From Bradyrhizobium sacchari (GTDB taxonomy: Bacteria; Pseudomonadota; Alphaproteobacteria; Rhizobiales; Xanthobacteraceae): a stretch of 64,000 nt of DNA. The notes under the pieces were generated by a model. It saw only the letters and a program-made list of their open reading frames with translations. It was not told where the DNA came from and did not search any database. The stretch lies in contig NZ_LWIG01000008.1 in assembly GCF_002068095.1 (NCBI RefSeq), positions 46,323-110,322 on the forward strand, in the 5' to 3' direction. Within the stretch, counting starts at the first letter, position 1. Every line of letters starts with the position of its first letter. Position numbers and translations under genes: made by a program. Below are positions 42,958 through 52,292 of this stretch, in pieces.

Positions 42958-43458
42958 TTACGAATTCGGGCCGCCTCGCCCGGTCTCGTAGAGGAACCAG
43001 ATCCGCCGCTCCGTCTCGTCGATCCAGTTTTCCAGCAGGCTGGCGGTGGCGACATCGCCATATTCGTCGCAGAGCTCGTGGACCCGGCGCATTTCCCGCG
43101 TCAATTGCTGATTGTCGCTGCGCAGTTCGGCCAGCATGTCCTGCGGATCGACATAATCCGCGTCATTGTCGAGAATGCGCTGCTCGCGCGAAATCTGGCC
43201 GATCGAGCGGAGCGTGGTGCCGCCGATCTTGCGCGCCCGCTCGGCGATATCGTCGGTCATGGCAAAGATCTGCTCGGCCTGCTCGTCGAGCAGAAGATGG
43301 TAGTCGCGGAAATGACTGCCCGACACGTGCCAATGGAAATTCTTTGTCTTCAGGTATAGCGCGAACACGTCGGCCAGCAATGCTCTCAGCGCGGCGGGAA
43401 TGTCGCGGTTTGCATTGGCCCCGAGATCCGTCGGGCTTTGGAGGTCTGCTTTGGTCAT
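42958..43458 (-). CDS. dps: Dps-family DNA-binding ferritin-like protein
   Basis: This iron-storage and DNA-protecting dodecamer oxidises Fe2+ with H2O2. The 166-residue protein has the inter-subunit ferroxidase residues in KNFHWHVSGSHFRDYHLLLD followed by EQAEQIFAMTDDIAERARKI. The start at ATG 43458 (MTKADLQ) is preferred over ATG 43467, because AAGGA lies eight bases before it and would abut the earlier codon. A peroxide-type role matches the catalase-like gene 0.7 kb upstream. Confidence 0.94.
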   Translation of the reverse strand: MTKADLQSPTDLGANANRDIPAALRALLADVFALYLKTKNFHWHVSGSHFRDYHLLLDEQAEQIFAMTDDIAERARKIGGTTLRSIGQISREQRILDNDADYVDPQDMLAELRSDNQQLTREMRRVHELCDEYGDVATASLLENWIDETERRIWFLYETGRGGPNS

Positions 43459-43548
43459 GGTCGGCATCCTTGCTGGGGTGGGAAAACTCTAGCCGGGCGG
43501 TCTTTCTGTCCCGAACGGATCGTTCCCGGGTTGCACACCTGCCCGCGC

Positions 43549-44112
43549 TCATTCGGCGGGCTTCATCCGCTCCCGCTGCGGCAGGGGCGATATGGTCGCA
43601 AACACGCCGTCGCGACGGATCAAGGCATGGAACAGCGCCGCCGCCAGATGCAGCAGCACGAGGGCGAACAACGCGAGGCCCAGATAGACATGGGCATTCC
43701 AGAGCAGCGTATGCACGCCGTCGCTCTGCGGCAGCAACGCCGTGACCTGAATCCCGCCATACAGGACGACCGGATAGGCCGCGGCCCAGAGCATGCCGAG
43801 ACCAAGCAACGGCATGATCATCATGAAACCGTAGAGCAGCAGGTGCGATAGTCGCGCGCCCAGCTTGACCGCCGGCGGAAGATCGGCCGGCAAGGGCGGC
43901 GCGCCGAAACGAAGCCGCAGCGCCAGCCTGATCAGGACAAGAAAGAGGAGCGCGAGGCCCAGCGTCTTGTGGATTTCGATGAGCGGCAGGTATTTCGGCG
44001 CCACGGTGGACACCATGCCGACACCGACGAAGAGCATGACGAGGATACAGACCGCCATCAGCCAATGCAGCAGCCGCTGGATCGGAGCGAAGCGATGCGG
44101 GGCACTGGTCAT
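43549..44112 (-). CDS. Cytochrome b561-type membrane protein
   Basis: The 187-residue four-helix diheme b561 has histidines in RLLHWLMAVCILV, IEIHKTLGLALLF, LSHLLLYGFMM and NAHVYLGLALFALVLLHLAA, typical heme ligands. It can pass electrons from quinol to periplasmic acceptors. The start overlaps the catalase-like gene's stop by four bases, an arrangement suggesting it supplies electrons to that peroxidase. Confidence 0.93.
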   Translation of the reverse strand: MTSAPHRFAPIQRLLHWLMAVCILVMLFVGVGMVSTVAPKYLPLIEIHKTLGLALLFLVLIRLALRLRFGAPPLPADLPPAVKLGARLSHLLLYGFMMIMPLLGLGMLWAAAYPVVLYGGIQVTALLPQSDGVHTLLWNAHVYLGLALFALVLLHLAAALFHALIRRDGVFATISPLPQRERMKPAE

Positions 44113-45161
44113 GGCTCTGCGGCCTCGGTTCTCGGATAGTCCCTGGCCTCGGCGGCGCGCAGATCGTAGGATCTGCGGTAGACCGACGAGCGCGCCGCCG
44201 GGAAAGGATCGTCAGAGACCCGGACTCCCTGCGGCAGCACGGTCGGATCGAAGTTGATGTCGCGGCAGGGTCCATCCCGCTCCGCTTCAATTCGCTCTAC
44301 GACGAGCGTTCCGACCTGCACCTTGCGCCGGTTCTCCGGCCAGGGCCTGCTCGGATCCGCGGTCGGATCGCCGGGATCGGCCACGATGGTGACCATGGTC
44401 CATCGTTGCGGGGCGGACTGCACCCGCGCCGTGATGTCCTGCTCGAGAAAATCCGGCCCGAGCTTTTCCAGATCCGCCTGCGCGACGGGCACCGGCGCTG
44501 CCGTGGGCACGAGCGACCATCGCACGGCGTGCTCATCGCCCTTCGCATTCGTGAAGACGAAGCTGTTGAGGCTGTTATAGGGCTCCTCCGCATAGCTTGC
44601 GGTCCAGGGCGCCGCCTTGGCCCAGGCTGCGAAGGCGGCGAACTCCGGATTGGCGTGGCTGAAGGCCTTCATCGCCTCCGGATCCTTCTTGCCGGCCGCC
44701 ACCAGCAGGTCGTGAAACGCATCGGGCGTGGCGACTGCAAAGACCGGCGGATTGATCAGCGCCATCCGCCACTCCTCTCCATCCGCCGCCGATATCTGCA
44801 GCCCGATGCCGCGCACGCGCACGGTCGCATCCACTGCGCTCGGATCGGCTGTGCCGAGATTGAAACGGCCGAGGACGGGATAGCGGCCCTGCGCGAACAC
44901 CTTGGCGCGGGAGAGCTCCACCCCATTTCCGTTCGCTTCGAACGTGCCGGCGAAGCAGATTCCCTTGGCGTGATTGCGCCGGTGTCCGAGCGGCGGGCCG
45001 CTCGGCGGTGTCAGCGCTGCGATCATCCGATCCGGCGTGAGACGCCCGGGCGAGAGCCAGCCCGCAGTGTATGCGAAGGCCGCGGCGCTACAACCAATGA
45101 CGGTTGCAATCAGGATGAGCGATCCAAGGCTCGAACGCGGCAGTCTGCCGGGCGGTTTCAT
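44109..45161 (-). CDS. Catalase-family peroxidase, exported (SrpA-like)
   Basis: The 350-residue heme protein of the small catalase branch has an N-terminal signal/anchor (SLGSLILIATVIGCSAAAFA). The core shows HAKGICFAGTFEANGNGVEL, with a histidine distal to heme, and RFNLGTADPSAVDATVRVRG. The C-terminal FDPTVLPQGVRVSDDPFPAA precedes SSVYRRSYDLR with the proximal tyrosine. Start ATG 45161 has AAGGAG five bases upstream. Relatives act as organic peroxidases rather than true catalases and need an electron donor, which the overlapping b561 gene may provide. Confidence 0.9.
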   Translation of the reverse strand: MKPPGRLPRSSLGSLILIATVIGCSAAAFAYTAGWLSPGRLTPDRMIAALTPPSGPPLGHRRNHAKGICFAGTFEANGNGVELSRAKVFAQGRYPVLGRFNLGTADPSAVDATVRVRGIGLQISAADGEEWRMALINPPVFAVATPDAFHDLLVAAGKKDPEAMKAFSHANPEFAAFAAWAKAAPWTASYAEEPYNSLNSFVFTNAKGDEHAVRWSLVPTAAPVPVAQADLEKLGPDFLEQDITARVQSAPQRWTMVTIVADPGDPTADPSRPWPENRRKVQVGTLVVERIEAERDGPCRDINFDPTVLPQGVRVSDDPFPAARSSVYRRSYDLRAAEARDYPRTEAAEP

Positions 45162-45569
45162 CAAGTCTCCTTGCAGCGCGAAGGGGCCTGGCGCTCGAAC
45201 GCGCAGCTCTCCGCTCGAATGGCAACAAGGCGCTTTTAGCGGGGCGATCGGCAGCGATCTTCCCAAACGCATCGTGATTTTCGCGAAGGCACGCCCGATC
45301 ACATCGCTGCCAGTGGCCTTACGAAGCTGGCCCGGGCATTTCACGCCATCGCGATCACCACGTCCCATGTCGGACCTGCCGTCGCCGTTGCGTGCGATCC
45401 CGATACAAGCGCGCGGAACGGGAAGATGTCCACGATCCGTCATGGCATCCTGATCCGGCAATGAGACGGAACGTTCCGGAGCACGGGGGATGCGGCGCTC
45501 GCCGAGGCCGCAACTGCATCCGATTGCCAAATTGGATGACGCCCCCGGGGCATCCGCTGCGGCTCGACA
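45162..45569. other. Gene-free interval upstream of the peroxidase gene
   Basis: No gene is supportable. The only feature noticed is the 12-bp palindrome CGGAACGTTCCG at 45467-45478, of unknown meaning. The interval should hold the peroxidase promoter and the 3' end of the regulator transcript. Confidence 0.4.
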
Positions 45570-48422
45570 TTACGGGCTCGAGAGCTCCGCCATCATTGCT
45601 CTCGCGCGCTTCATATCCGAGGTCTCGAAGCCTTCGGTGAATTTGCCGTAAGCCGACGCAAGAACCCCGCTTGCCTCGACGGCGCGGTTCTGACCGATCC
45701 TCAACCGTGCCATGCTGATCGCCGTACGCAGTTCCCAGGACAGGGCGCCCTGATCGCGTGCCATCTCAAGCGCCTTGTCGAAGGCCTCCTCGGCGGCAGC
45801 GAGCGAGCGGCACTGGCCCGGACGCATCAACAATTCACCCCTGATGCGCCAGAGCTCGGCTGCATACCAGCCCTCGTCCCTCGCCTCGCACCTGGCGAGC
45901 GCCTGGTCGGCGGTCGTAAGCCCAAGCGACACCTCTCCGGTCTCTCCGAGACATGCCGCGAGTTCACCGAGCGGAAGCAGGAAGCGCGGCAGGAGGCGCG
46001 CCTCGCCCGCCAGCTCGAGCGCCTTCTGAAGCAGCGGCAATCCGGTGCCGATGTCGCCGTTTCGCGCCATGACCACGCCACGGAAAGCGCGCGCCCAGAT
46101 GTTCCACAGGCGGATTGGATGACGTTCGGTGTGCTCGATCAGCATCGTGCAATAGCGTTCGGCAGCGCCGAGATCACCGGCGAGGAACGCGACAGGGCAG
46201 GCACCCTGGCCCAATATGCTGCAGAACGTCAGGGCGTGGCCGCTCGCACGCCCTTCTGCGACATTGCGCTCGACCACGCTCAATGCCTGATCCGGCAGAC
46301 CGAGCAGCCACAGGATGCGCGCCTGGAAATAATGCGCCGAGGCTCTCAGATCGAAGCGGAAGCGAATGACCTGCGGCCTCGCGGCGAGGTCAGGCAGGCG
46401 CGACAAGGTCCGCTGAATGTGATCATGCGCCAATTTCTGGTCGCCGAGATAGTGCAACGACGTGGCGAGCAGCCGGTCGGCAGTCATCCGCTCGACGGAA
46501 TTGCTGCAATCGGCCGCGGCGTCGGCGAATCGATGCGCGAATTCGAGCGCCTTGCGGAACTCGCCATTGTTGAACTGATTGATGCACAGTCCCCAGAGCG
46601 CCCGCAGCAGGTAATCCCTGTCGTCGAGTAGTTCTGCGAGCTGCAGGGCGGCAGCCCAGGCAGGTTCGGCCTCCCGCGCTCTTCCGACGCCATACATCAA
46701 CGCCCAGCCACGCGCGGCCGACAATTGCATGCGAAGCCGCAATGCGTTGGCGGCACTCTCGTCGAGGCTTGCCAAGGCCAGCTCGGTCCGCTCACGGCAT
46801 TCGGACAGGAGCGACAATTGCACCCATAGTGGAACCGCCGCTGCGGTCAGCGCGGCTCCGATCTGCGCGTCTCCGCCGGGAGAGAAGGCCCAATCGAGAC
46901 ACGATCGTACGTTGTCGATGTGCCGGCCGTAGAAGGCAAGCCACTCGGATTGCGGCTTCACCTCGCTGTCGGCCTCCGCGTTCGCGAAGAAGCCGCAATA
47001 GTACTCCGCTTGACGGCGGGCCGCGTCGGCAAATTCTCCGCCGGCATGAAGCTTTTCCATCGCGTAAGCACGCGTGGTGTCCAGCAGGCGGTAGTAAGGG
47101 CGGTCGCCGCGGATATCGGCGAGGACCAGCGACTTTGCCACCAGATTGGCAAGCTGCCCGGTGACATCGTCGATACCCTTGCTGGCAACAGCGATCACCG
47201 CTTCGAGCATAAACTCGCCAGCAAATATGCCGAGCTGCCGCAGCAGGCGGGCTTCGGTCTCCGGCAGCAGGTCGTAGCTCCAGTCGAGCGTCGCGCGCAG
47301 CGTTTGCTGTCTCGGCAGCGCAGTGCGGCGGCCGGTCGTCAGGAATCTGAACCTGTCGTCGAGAAGTGCCGCAATCTTCGGCGGGCTGAGCACCGCTGCC
47401 CGCGCCGCCGCGAACTCGATCGCGAGTGGAATGCCGTCCAGCCGCCGACAAATGGCCGCGACGGCGTCGAGGTTTTCTTCGTCGGCCACGAAGCTCGAGC
47501 CAAGGGCCCTGGCCCGCGTCGTGAACAGCTCCATGGCGGCATAGGCGGATGCGGCGCCGGCCTCGAGCCGGGATTGGGGCGGTACGCCAAGGGGCGCAAC
47601 GCGATAGACATATTCACCGTCGATGCGCAGCGCTTCGCGACTCGTCGCCATGATGGTGGTCTCGGGGCAGCGGCTGACGATCGTCTCCGCAACCTGGGCC
47701 ACGGTGTCGACCACATGCTCGCAATTGTCGAGAACCAGCAACAACTTCCTGGCGCCAATCGCGCGTGCGATGGATTCAGGCGAAATCTCTTCACCCTCCA
47801 GCTTGATGCCGAGCACGCTCGCCAAGGCCGAGCAGACGAGCCTGGGATCGGACAGAGCGGCCAGCTCGACCAGCAATCGATCCGCGGCAAAGCCGGCCGG
47901 CGGCCGTCTGGCAGCGTCCAGTGCAAGCGCTGTCTTGCCGATCCCACCGGGTCCGACGAGGCTCACGACACGATAGGCCGACAGCAGCTCCCACAGATGC
48001 GTGGTCGCAGACGCACGGCCGATGAGATCGAACGAAGCGTTGGGGATATTGGTCGACGGCAGCAGCGCGGGTGCGGCAGATCGTGGCAGAGCATCCGTCT
48101 GCCGGATTTGCCACTCGCCGACCAGGCGATAGCCGCGGCCGACCGTGGTGACGAGCATGTCGCGCCCAGAACCAAAGGCCTTCCGGATCGCCGCAACATG
48201 GACGCGGAGCGCACTCTCCTCGACGAAGACGCCCTGCCAGACACGTTCGGTCAGATCGTTCTTGGTCACCAGCTCGCCCTGGGCTCGCGCCAATTCGGCA
48301 AGAATCTCAAAGGCACGCCCGCCCAAGGGAACGGGCGCTCCCATCGCGCGCAACTCTCGTCGGGCGAGATCGACTTCCCATTCCCCGCACACATAGACGG
48401 GTTGCTGGCCTGGCTCAGCCAT
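45570..48422 (-). CDS. Winged-helix/NB-ARC ATPase transcriptional regulator (AfsR-like), paralog A
   Basis: The 950-residue protein has an OmpR/PhoB-type winged helix at 8-102 (GGRAFEILAELARAQGELVT, VWQGVFVEESALRVHVAAIR, TVGRGYRLVG). A STAND-type NTPase follows: Walker A GPGGIGKT (157-164), Walker B LLLVLDNCEH, and the ATSREALRIDGEYVYRV sensor. The C-terminal 450 residues are helical repeats (TPR-like). Such proteins are ligand-controlled switches. The start ATG 48422 gives exactly the same N-terminal length as the paralog at 52293. The two share organisation throughout and enclose the region of secreted-protein and regulator genes. Confidence 0.88.
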   Translation of the reverse strand: MAEPGQQPVYVCGEWEVDLARRELRAMGAPVPLGGRAFEILAELARAQGELVTKNDLTERVWQGVFVEESALRVHVAAIRKAFGSGRDMLVTTVGRGYRLVGEWQIRQTDALPRSAAPALLPSTNIPNASFDLIGRASATTHLWELLSAYRVVSLVGPGGIGKTALALDAARRPPAGFAADRLLVELAALSDPRLVCSALASVLGIKLEGEEISPESIARAIGARKLLLVLDNCEHVVDTVAQVAETIVSRCPETTIMATSREALRIDGEYVYRVAPLGVPPQSRLEAGAASAYAAMELFTTRARALGSSFVADEENLDAVAAICRRLDGIPLAIEFAAARAAVLSPPKIAALLDDRFRFLTTGRRTALPRQQTLRATLDWSYDLLPETEARLLRQLGIFAGEFMLEAVIAVASKGIDDVTGQLANLVAKSLVLADIRGDRPYYRLLDTTRAYAMEKLHAGGEFADAARRQAEYYCGFFANAEADSEVKPQSEWLAFYGRHIDNVRSCLDWAFSPGGDAQIGAALTAAAVPLWVQLSLLSECRERTELALASLDESAANALRLRMQLSAARGWALMYGVGRAREAEPAWAAALQLAELLDDRDYLLRALWGLCINQFNNGEFRKALEFAHRFADAAADCSNSVERMTADRLLATSLHYLGDQKLAHDHIQRTLSRLPDLAARPQVIRFRFDLRASAHYFQARILWLLGLPDQALSVVERNVAEGRASGHALTFCSILGQGACPVAFLAGDLGAAERYCTMLIEHTERHPIRLWNIWARAFRGVVMARNGDIGTGLPLLQKALELAGEARLLPRFLLPLGELAACLGETGEVSLGLTTADQALARCEARDEGWYAAELWRIRGELLMRPGQCRSLAAAEEAFDKALEMARDQGALSWELRTAISMARLRIGQNRAVEASGVLASAYGKFTEGFETSDMKRARAMMAELSSP

Positions 48423-48548
48423 CGTCGACAGCCCCAAGCGGTTCCTGGATTTAGTGCTCAGCCTACCACCAACCTTTCCAAAAGACACAGCTCGCCCGGA
48501 CGCCAATACCGGCGCCGGCCACGCTCATTGCGCTTCGATCCGACAGTC

Positions 48549-48824
48549 TCAGCAGCCGCGGCAGATCGATCCTTCGAGCAACTTCTCGAGCCGCGCATCT
48601 TCCTGGTCGATGGTCCGGTCCGTTCCGAGCAGCGGTCCACCCATCGCGTGACCGCCGCTCTCGGACGACGGAAGCGCAGTGCCGAGCGAGTTCGTCCCGG
48701 GCCTGCCGGCACTCGTACCGAGCGCACCGCCGCTCACCATCGACGAGCCGAGACCGCCGCGGGCGGACGCCGCGCCCGAGAGCGCGAGGCAAGTGACGAC
48801 GCAGAGAAGCGAGATCGGTCTCAT
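48549..48824 (-). CDS. Small secreted glycine/serine-rich protein
   Basis: The 91-residue product has a signal peptide ending SGAASARG and a Gly/Ser-rich middle. The C-terminus is charged: QEDARLEKLLEGSICRGC, with two cysteines. ATG 48824 has GGGAG seven bases upstream. It is divergent from the small secreted gene at 49136 across 311 bp. That gap includes a CGATCGCGCGATCG palindrome (48891-48904) and nothing else I can name. Family not recognised. Confidence 0.65.
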   Translation of the reverse strand: MRPISLLCVVTCLALSGAASARGGLGSSMVSGGALGTSAGRPGTNSLGTALPSSESGGHAMGGPLLGTDRTIDQEDARLEKLLEGSICRGC

Positions 48825-49135
48825 GGCTGCACTCCCAATGCTGTATGACCTGAATCCAGAACTGGGCTCCGCGCGTGATTTGACCATGCACGATCGCGCG
48901 ATCGATTCTGACATCTGTGACAGGATTCCACGCGACAGCGCGCAAGGTATTCGTCGATCGCCTGAGCACCATGTCCTGCACTCGGCCATCTTCCCGCAAG
49001 CGTGATGCATGCTCACGGGATTTGCGGACCAGGCGACCTATATGTCGGGCACAGAATAGAACTCCGGAAACGCCACCAGCCGAGCAGCGATCCTTGCCAA
49101 GCGACTCTCCGCACGAGCAACAATGGAGAATCGCC

Positions 49136-49378
49136 ATGAATGCATTCAAGATCCTGATCGCTACGGCACTGATCTCAACAGCGACATTGTCGTCTGCCTC
49201 CGCAGCCTGGTCATTCGCCGACCAGGAGCCCGCGACCTATGCCTCGATGTATCCCGACCGCGACGTGCTGAATGGCGGCACGTTGACCCCGGCGGGACGT
49301 ATGGGACTTGAGCGCCCCGGTGGCGCCGCTCCCGTGTTCGGCGCAAGCCGGATTCACGAGCATCACTGGCGCCGATGA
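49136..49378 (+). CDS. Small secreted protein (Bradyrhizobium-type hypothetical)
   Basis: The 80-residue protein has a Sec signal ending SSASAAW and a mature part with YPDRDVLNGGTLTPAGRMGL then ERPGGAAPVFGAS. I associate this pattern with conserved hypothetical proteins of Bradyrhizobium. ATG 49136 has GGAG seven bases upstream. It contains no cysteine or known domain. Role unknown. Confidence 0.7.
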   Translation: MNAFKILIATALISTATLSSASAAWSFADQEPATYASMYPDRDVLNGGTLTPAGRMGLERPGGAAPVFGASRIHEHHWRR

Positions 49379-49612
49379 CGATACGAAGCGACCAGGCGCC
49401 ATGCCGCTTGCCGGATACAGGTAACCTTCGTCCGCGTCTCGAACGGAGTGCAGCCGCATCACGTGCGCGCAAATGCCATGGACGTCGCGCACATGACGCC
49501 GTGCAAGGACGAAAACGATCGTTCGATTGATACTACGGATCCAGCCCTCGCATTCACATGTCTGGCGAGCGAGCCGAGGCGTTCCCGGCATCGCTTTGCA
49601 AGGAGACGTACG

Positions 49613-49846
49613 ATGACGACATTGAAACTGCTCTCGGCCGGACTGATCGCCGCGGCCATGGTTGCTTCCCCGGCGATGGCGCGCGAAGGCAATACGCATG
49701 CGCGCCGGACGAATGTCGATGCCTACGCATCGGCCCAACGCGTTCCGGTCACCTCAAAGCGCAGCTGCACGCGTGCACCGGATGTCGGCGCCTATGCAAG
49801 TGCCCCGTGGCGCCGTCCGCCCTGCGAGCCCACGTCCGGCTATTGA
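49613..49846 (+). CDS. Small secreted protein with DAYAS/GAYAS repeats
   Basis: The 77-residue protein has a signal peptide ending SPAMARE. The mature part has two related phrases, VDAYASAQR and VGAYASAPWR, and two cysteines (KRSCTRAP, PPCEP). ATG 49613 has AAGGAG seven bases upstream. It follows the other small secreted gene by 234 bp. Role unknown. Confidence 0.7.
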   Translation: MTTLKLLSAGLIAAAMVASPAMAREGNTHARRTNVDAYASAQRVPVTSKRSCTRAPDVGAYASAPWRRPPCEPTSGY

Positions 49847-49868
49847 GCGTTCGAGCCGGACGAGGCTC

Positions 49869-49904
49869 CTTCGGCGCGACGCGATCGCGCGCGCTGCGCC
49901 GAAG
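49869..49904. terminator. Hairpin after the small secreted gene
   Basis: CTTCGGCGC (49869-49877) pairs with GCGCCGAAG (49896-49904). A second small hairpin follows near 49926-49950. No T-tract is present, so it may be Rho-independent only weakly, or act as a transcript stabiliser. Confidence 0.35.
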
Positions 49905-50051
49905 CGGATCGTCACGCGGTCTCGGGCTCTTCCGGCTCAGCCGGAGAGGAGGAATGGCGGCTCTTCGTGAGGCCGTCATTCCTTCGATTTGGATCGACAA
50001 ATGCCGGATCGCTCGCTCTGTCAGCGGTGCCGCGCGGCGACCGGCGCGGCA

Positions 50052-50939
50052 TCAGGACAGGTTGTCGTCACCCGGCAAGGCGATATCGTACGACAACGTC
50101 CCAATTCTCTCGAAATCCGCTGCAGCTGCGTTTCGCCACCGACTTGGAGTGTCGCCGGTGAAGCGCCTGAACGTCGTCGTGAAGTGAGCCTGACTCTGAA
50201 AGCCCACAGTGAGCGCGATCTCCACAATCGACATCTCACAGTTCCGCAGCAAATCCTTGGCCCGTCTTATCCGCTGCCGCAGGACGAACTCGTGAGGCCG
50301 GCAGCCCGTCGCCGCCCGGAACTGCGCCGCGAAATGCATGCGGCTGAGGCCTGCAGCCGCGGCCAGATCGGCCAGCGCGATCTTCCGGCAGAAATGACTG
50401 TCGATGTAGTCGAGCACGCGCTTCAGGCGCCATTTCTGCAGCCCCTGGATCGGCCTCTCGCCCACGCAATGCCCGGTGCCGCTTCGCTCGCCGAGCTTCC
50501 ACTGCCTGTCGGACTGCAATGCGATCAGCCTGGCGACGACGGCAAGCCGCAGCGCGTCGGCACAAAGGGCGGTGTGATCCTGCTGCATTCTCTCAACGGC
50601 GATGAGCGCCTCGGACAGGCCTTGAATGACGGGATCATCCGACGGCGCATCGCGAAGACCCGCTCCTTCGCCGGTGATGAGTGCCAGCCTCGCGGAGTGC
50701 AATCTGATCCCGGACTCGGACTGCGGGGGGATTTTGACGCGCAGCCGGCCGATATCACGCGTCGGCTCGCGCGGCGGCGTCCCGGGATAGCGCTGCGGGT
50801 GCGCTTCGATCGCAATGACCAAAGCGAGTTGCTCGAACGCTATTGCGCCGGCGCCCCGGACCGCCGTGTCATGATCGCGCGCCAGGACGGTTGTTGCGGC
50901 GACGTGTCCATCATTCGGTTGTGGCGATGGCTGGGGCAT
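50052..50939 (-). CDS. AraC-family transcriptional regulator (paralog 3)
   Basis: The 295-residue protein has a C-terminal AraC domain: WRLKRVLDYIDSHF, LSRMHFAAQFRAATGCRPHE, FVLRQRIRRAKDLL and VEIALTVGFQSQAHFTTTFR. Its N-terminal region resembles that of the regulator at 4860-5714 (shared ALRLAVVARLIAL-like stretch), so the two are close paralogs. ATG 50939 is used; GTG 50945 lies two codons up. The neighbouring 290 bp up to 51232 hold no gene I can support. Confidence 0.88.
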   Translation of the reverse strand: MPQPSPQPNDGHVAATTVLARDHDTAVRGAGAIAFEQLALVIAIEAHPQRYPGTPPREPTRDIGRLRVKIPPQSESGIRLHSARLALITGEGAGLRDAPSDDPVIQGLSEALIAVERMQQDHTALCADALRLAVVARLIALQSDRQWKLGERSGTGHCVGERPIQGLQKWRLKRVLDYIDSHFCRKIALADLAAAAGLSRMHFAAQFRAATGCRPHEFVLRQRIRRAKDLLRNCEMSIVEIALTVGFQSQAHFTTTFRRFTGDTPSRWRNAAAADFERIGTLSYDIALPGDDNLS

Positions 50940-51232
50940 GGTCACGACTCTTGCTGTGATACTCGACCAAGGAGAGCTGCGCAGCCTGCGCCTGCAGGCA
51001 ACGGAGCGCTTCGATCATGATGAGGGTAGCAAAGTGAGAACCGCTCGCCAGTTAAGAGACGCAAAATCAGGAATCTTCAGGTACTCCCATCCGCGCGGAA
51101 CCGATGGTGGAATTGGCAGAGGAGTAAGCGGGGCGACCTGCTGATCTGATCGTTCAATCGATCCATTGGCGATACCGATCCCCCTCGACGCGCGTGCATG
51201 GAGAACCTGACGGTGCCGGGGATGACGGCGTT

Positions 51233-52063
51233 CTAGGCTACGCCACGAGGGAGGGTGGCAGCAAAAGCCCTCAGCTCCTCCTCCGCGATCTCCCATCCGG
51301 GCCCGGACAGGATCGCCGGGCCTGAGCAGGCCAAGGCGGCCGGACCAGTTCCAAAGCACCCGGCGGGAAGCGGAATCGCAATGCTGCGCAGACCTTCGGC
51401 ATATTCCGAGAGAGTGCTGACGAAGCCGCTCTCTCGGGCGTGCCCGATGTCCCACATCAGGGACGACAGTGTCGTGCGGGTATTCGATGCCAGACCGACC
51501 AGCTTGCCGCGGCACAATTCCTCCACCTCGGCATCGCCAAGCTGCGACAGGATCGCCTTTCCACCGGCCGTCGCGTGAAGCGGCACTTTCTCTCCGAGCA
51601 TGCACCGCGACGTCAGCGGCATCGATCCTTGCCTGCTCGCGATGACGACCATCGCGCCAGATTGCAACGCGCCGACTTCCGTCGTTAGACGCGTCGCGGC
51701 GCTGAGCTCTTCGATCTTTTCGAGGATGACGCCGCGGAGCTCGCTCGCCGCCACGTAGACGGATGCAAGCTGCATCGCGAGCACGCCGATGCGGAACCGG
51801 TCATCGCTGGTCCGCTCGAGCATGCCGATTTCGGTCAAGGAGACGAGGAAACGATGCGTCGTGCCGTCGTCCCAACCGAGATGGCGCGCGATATCCTGCA
51901 GCTTGCACACCTTGCACGGAGCACAGCCATCGACTGCTTCAGGAATGAACAGCTGGAGCAGACTGCCGAGCTTCTGAACGGTTGGAACACGAAATCCGCT
52001 GCTCCGTGCGGCTCTCTGGTCCCGCTTCGCGCGTCCTTCAGCCACCCCTCCCACTTCCGGCAC
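51233..52063 (-). CDS. IclR-family transcriptional regulator
   Basis: The protein has about 276 residues. An N-terminal winged helix (VPTVQKLGSLLQLF, LQDIARHLGWDDGTTHRFLV, IGMLERTSDD) precedes the IclR effector domain (LTTEVGALQSGAMVVIASRQ, PLHATAGGKAILSQL, GFVSTLSEYAEGLRSIAIPL). A CAPCKVCKL insertion in the linker to the first recognition helix is unusual. The start is uncertain: GTG 52063 is the farthest open codon and no ATG occurs before the DNA-binding domain. IclR proteins often govern aromatic or acid catabolism; no obvious target is adjacent. Confidence 0.85.
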   Translation of the reverse strand: MPEVGGVAEGRAKRDQRAARSSGFRVPTVQKLGSLLQLFIPEAVDGCAPCKVCKLQDIARHLGWDDGTTHRFLVSLTEIGMLERTSDDRFRIGVLAMQLASVYVAASELRGVILEKIEELSAATRLTTEVGALQSGAMVVIASRQGSMPLTSRCMLGEKVPLHATAGGKAILSQLGDAEVEELCRGKLVGLASNTRTTLSSLMWDIGHARESGFVSTLSEYAEGLRSIAIPLPAGCFGTGPAALACSGPAILSGPGWEIAEEELRAFAATLPRGVA

Positions 52064-52292
52064 TCCGAGTTGCCGTCACGAATTCGTGTATCAAGAACGA
52101 CCAACCTATCGACGCCTGCATCGCGCAGTGATGGAGCGCCGACGACTGAGAAGGCCTTCTTGACACGGCAACGGCCTTCCCTGTACGACACCCAAGCGCA
52201 TTTGCGCTTTCAAATTCTTGCCAAGGGTCGGTGATTTCCGGGTGGGTCCATTTCACCGGATCACGGCAATGAAGCTGATCCACGGGCCCCCC

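Noticed and set aside
45467..45478. CGGAACGTTCCG palindrome as an ECF-sigma or repressor site
   Set aside because: It is 300 bp from the nearest start codon, no matching -10 element at proper spacing was found, and no second copy was seen.
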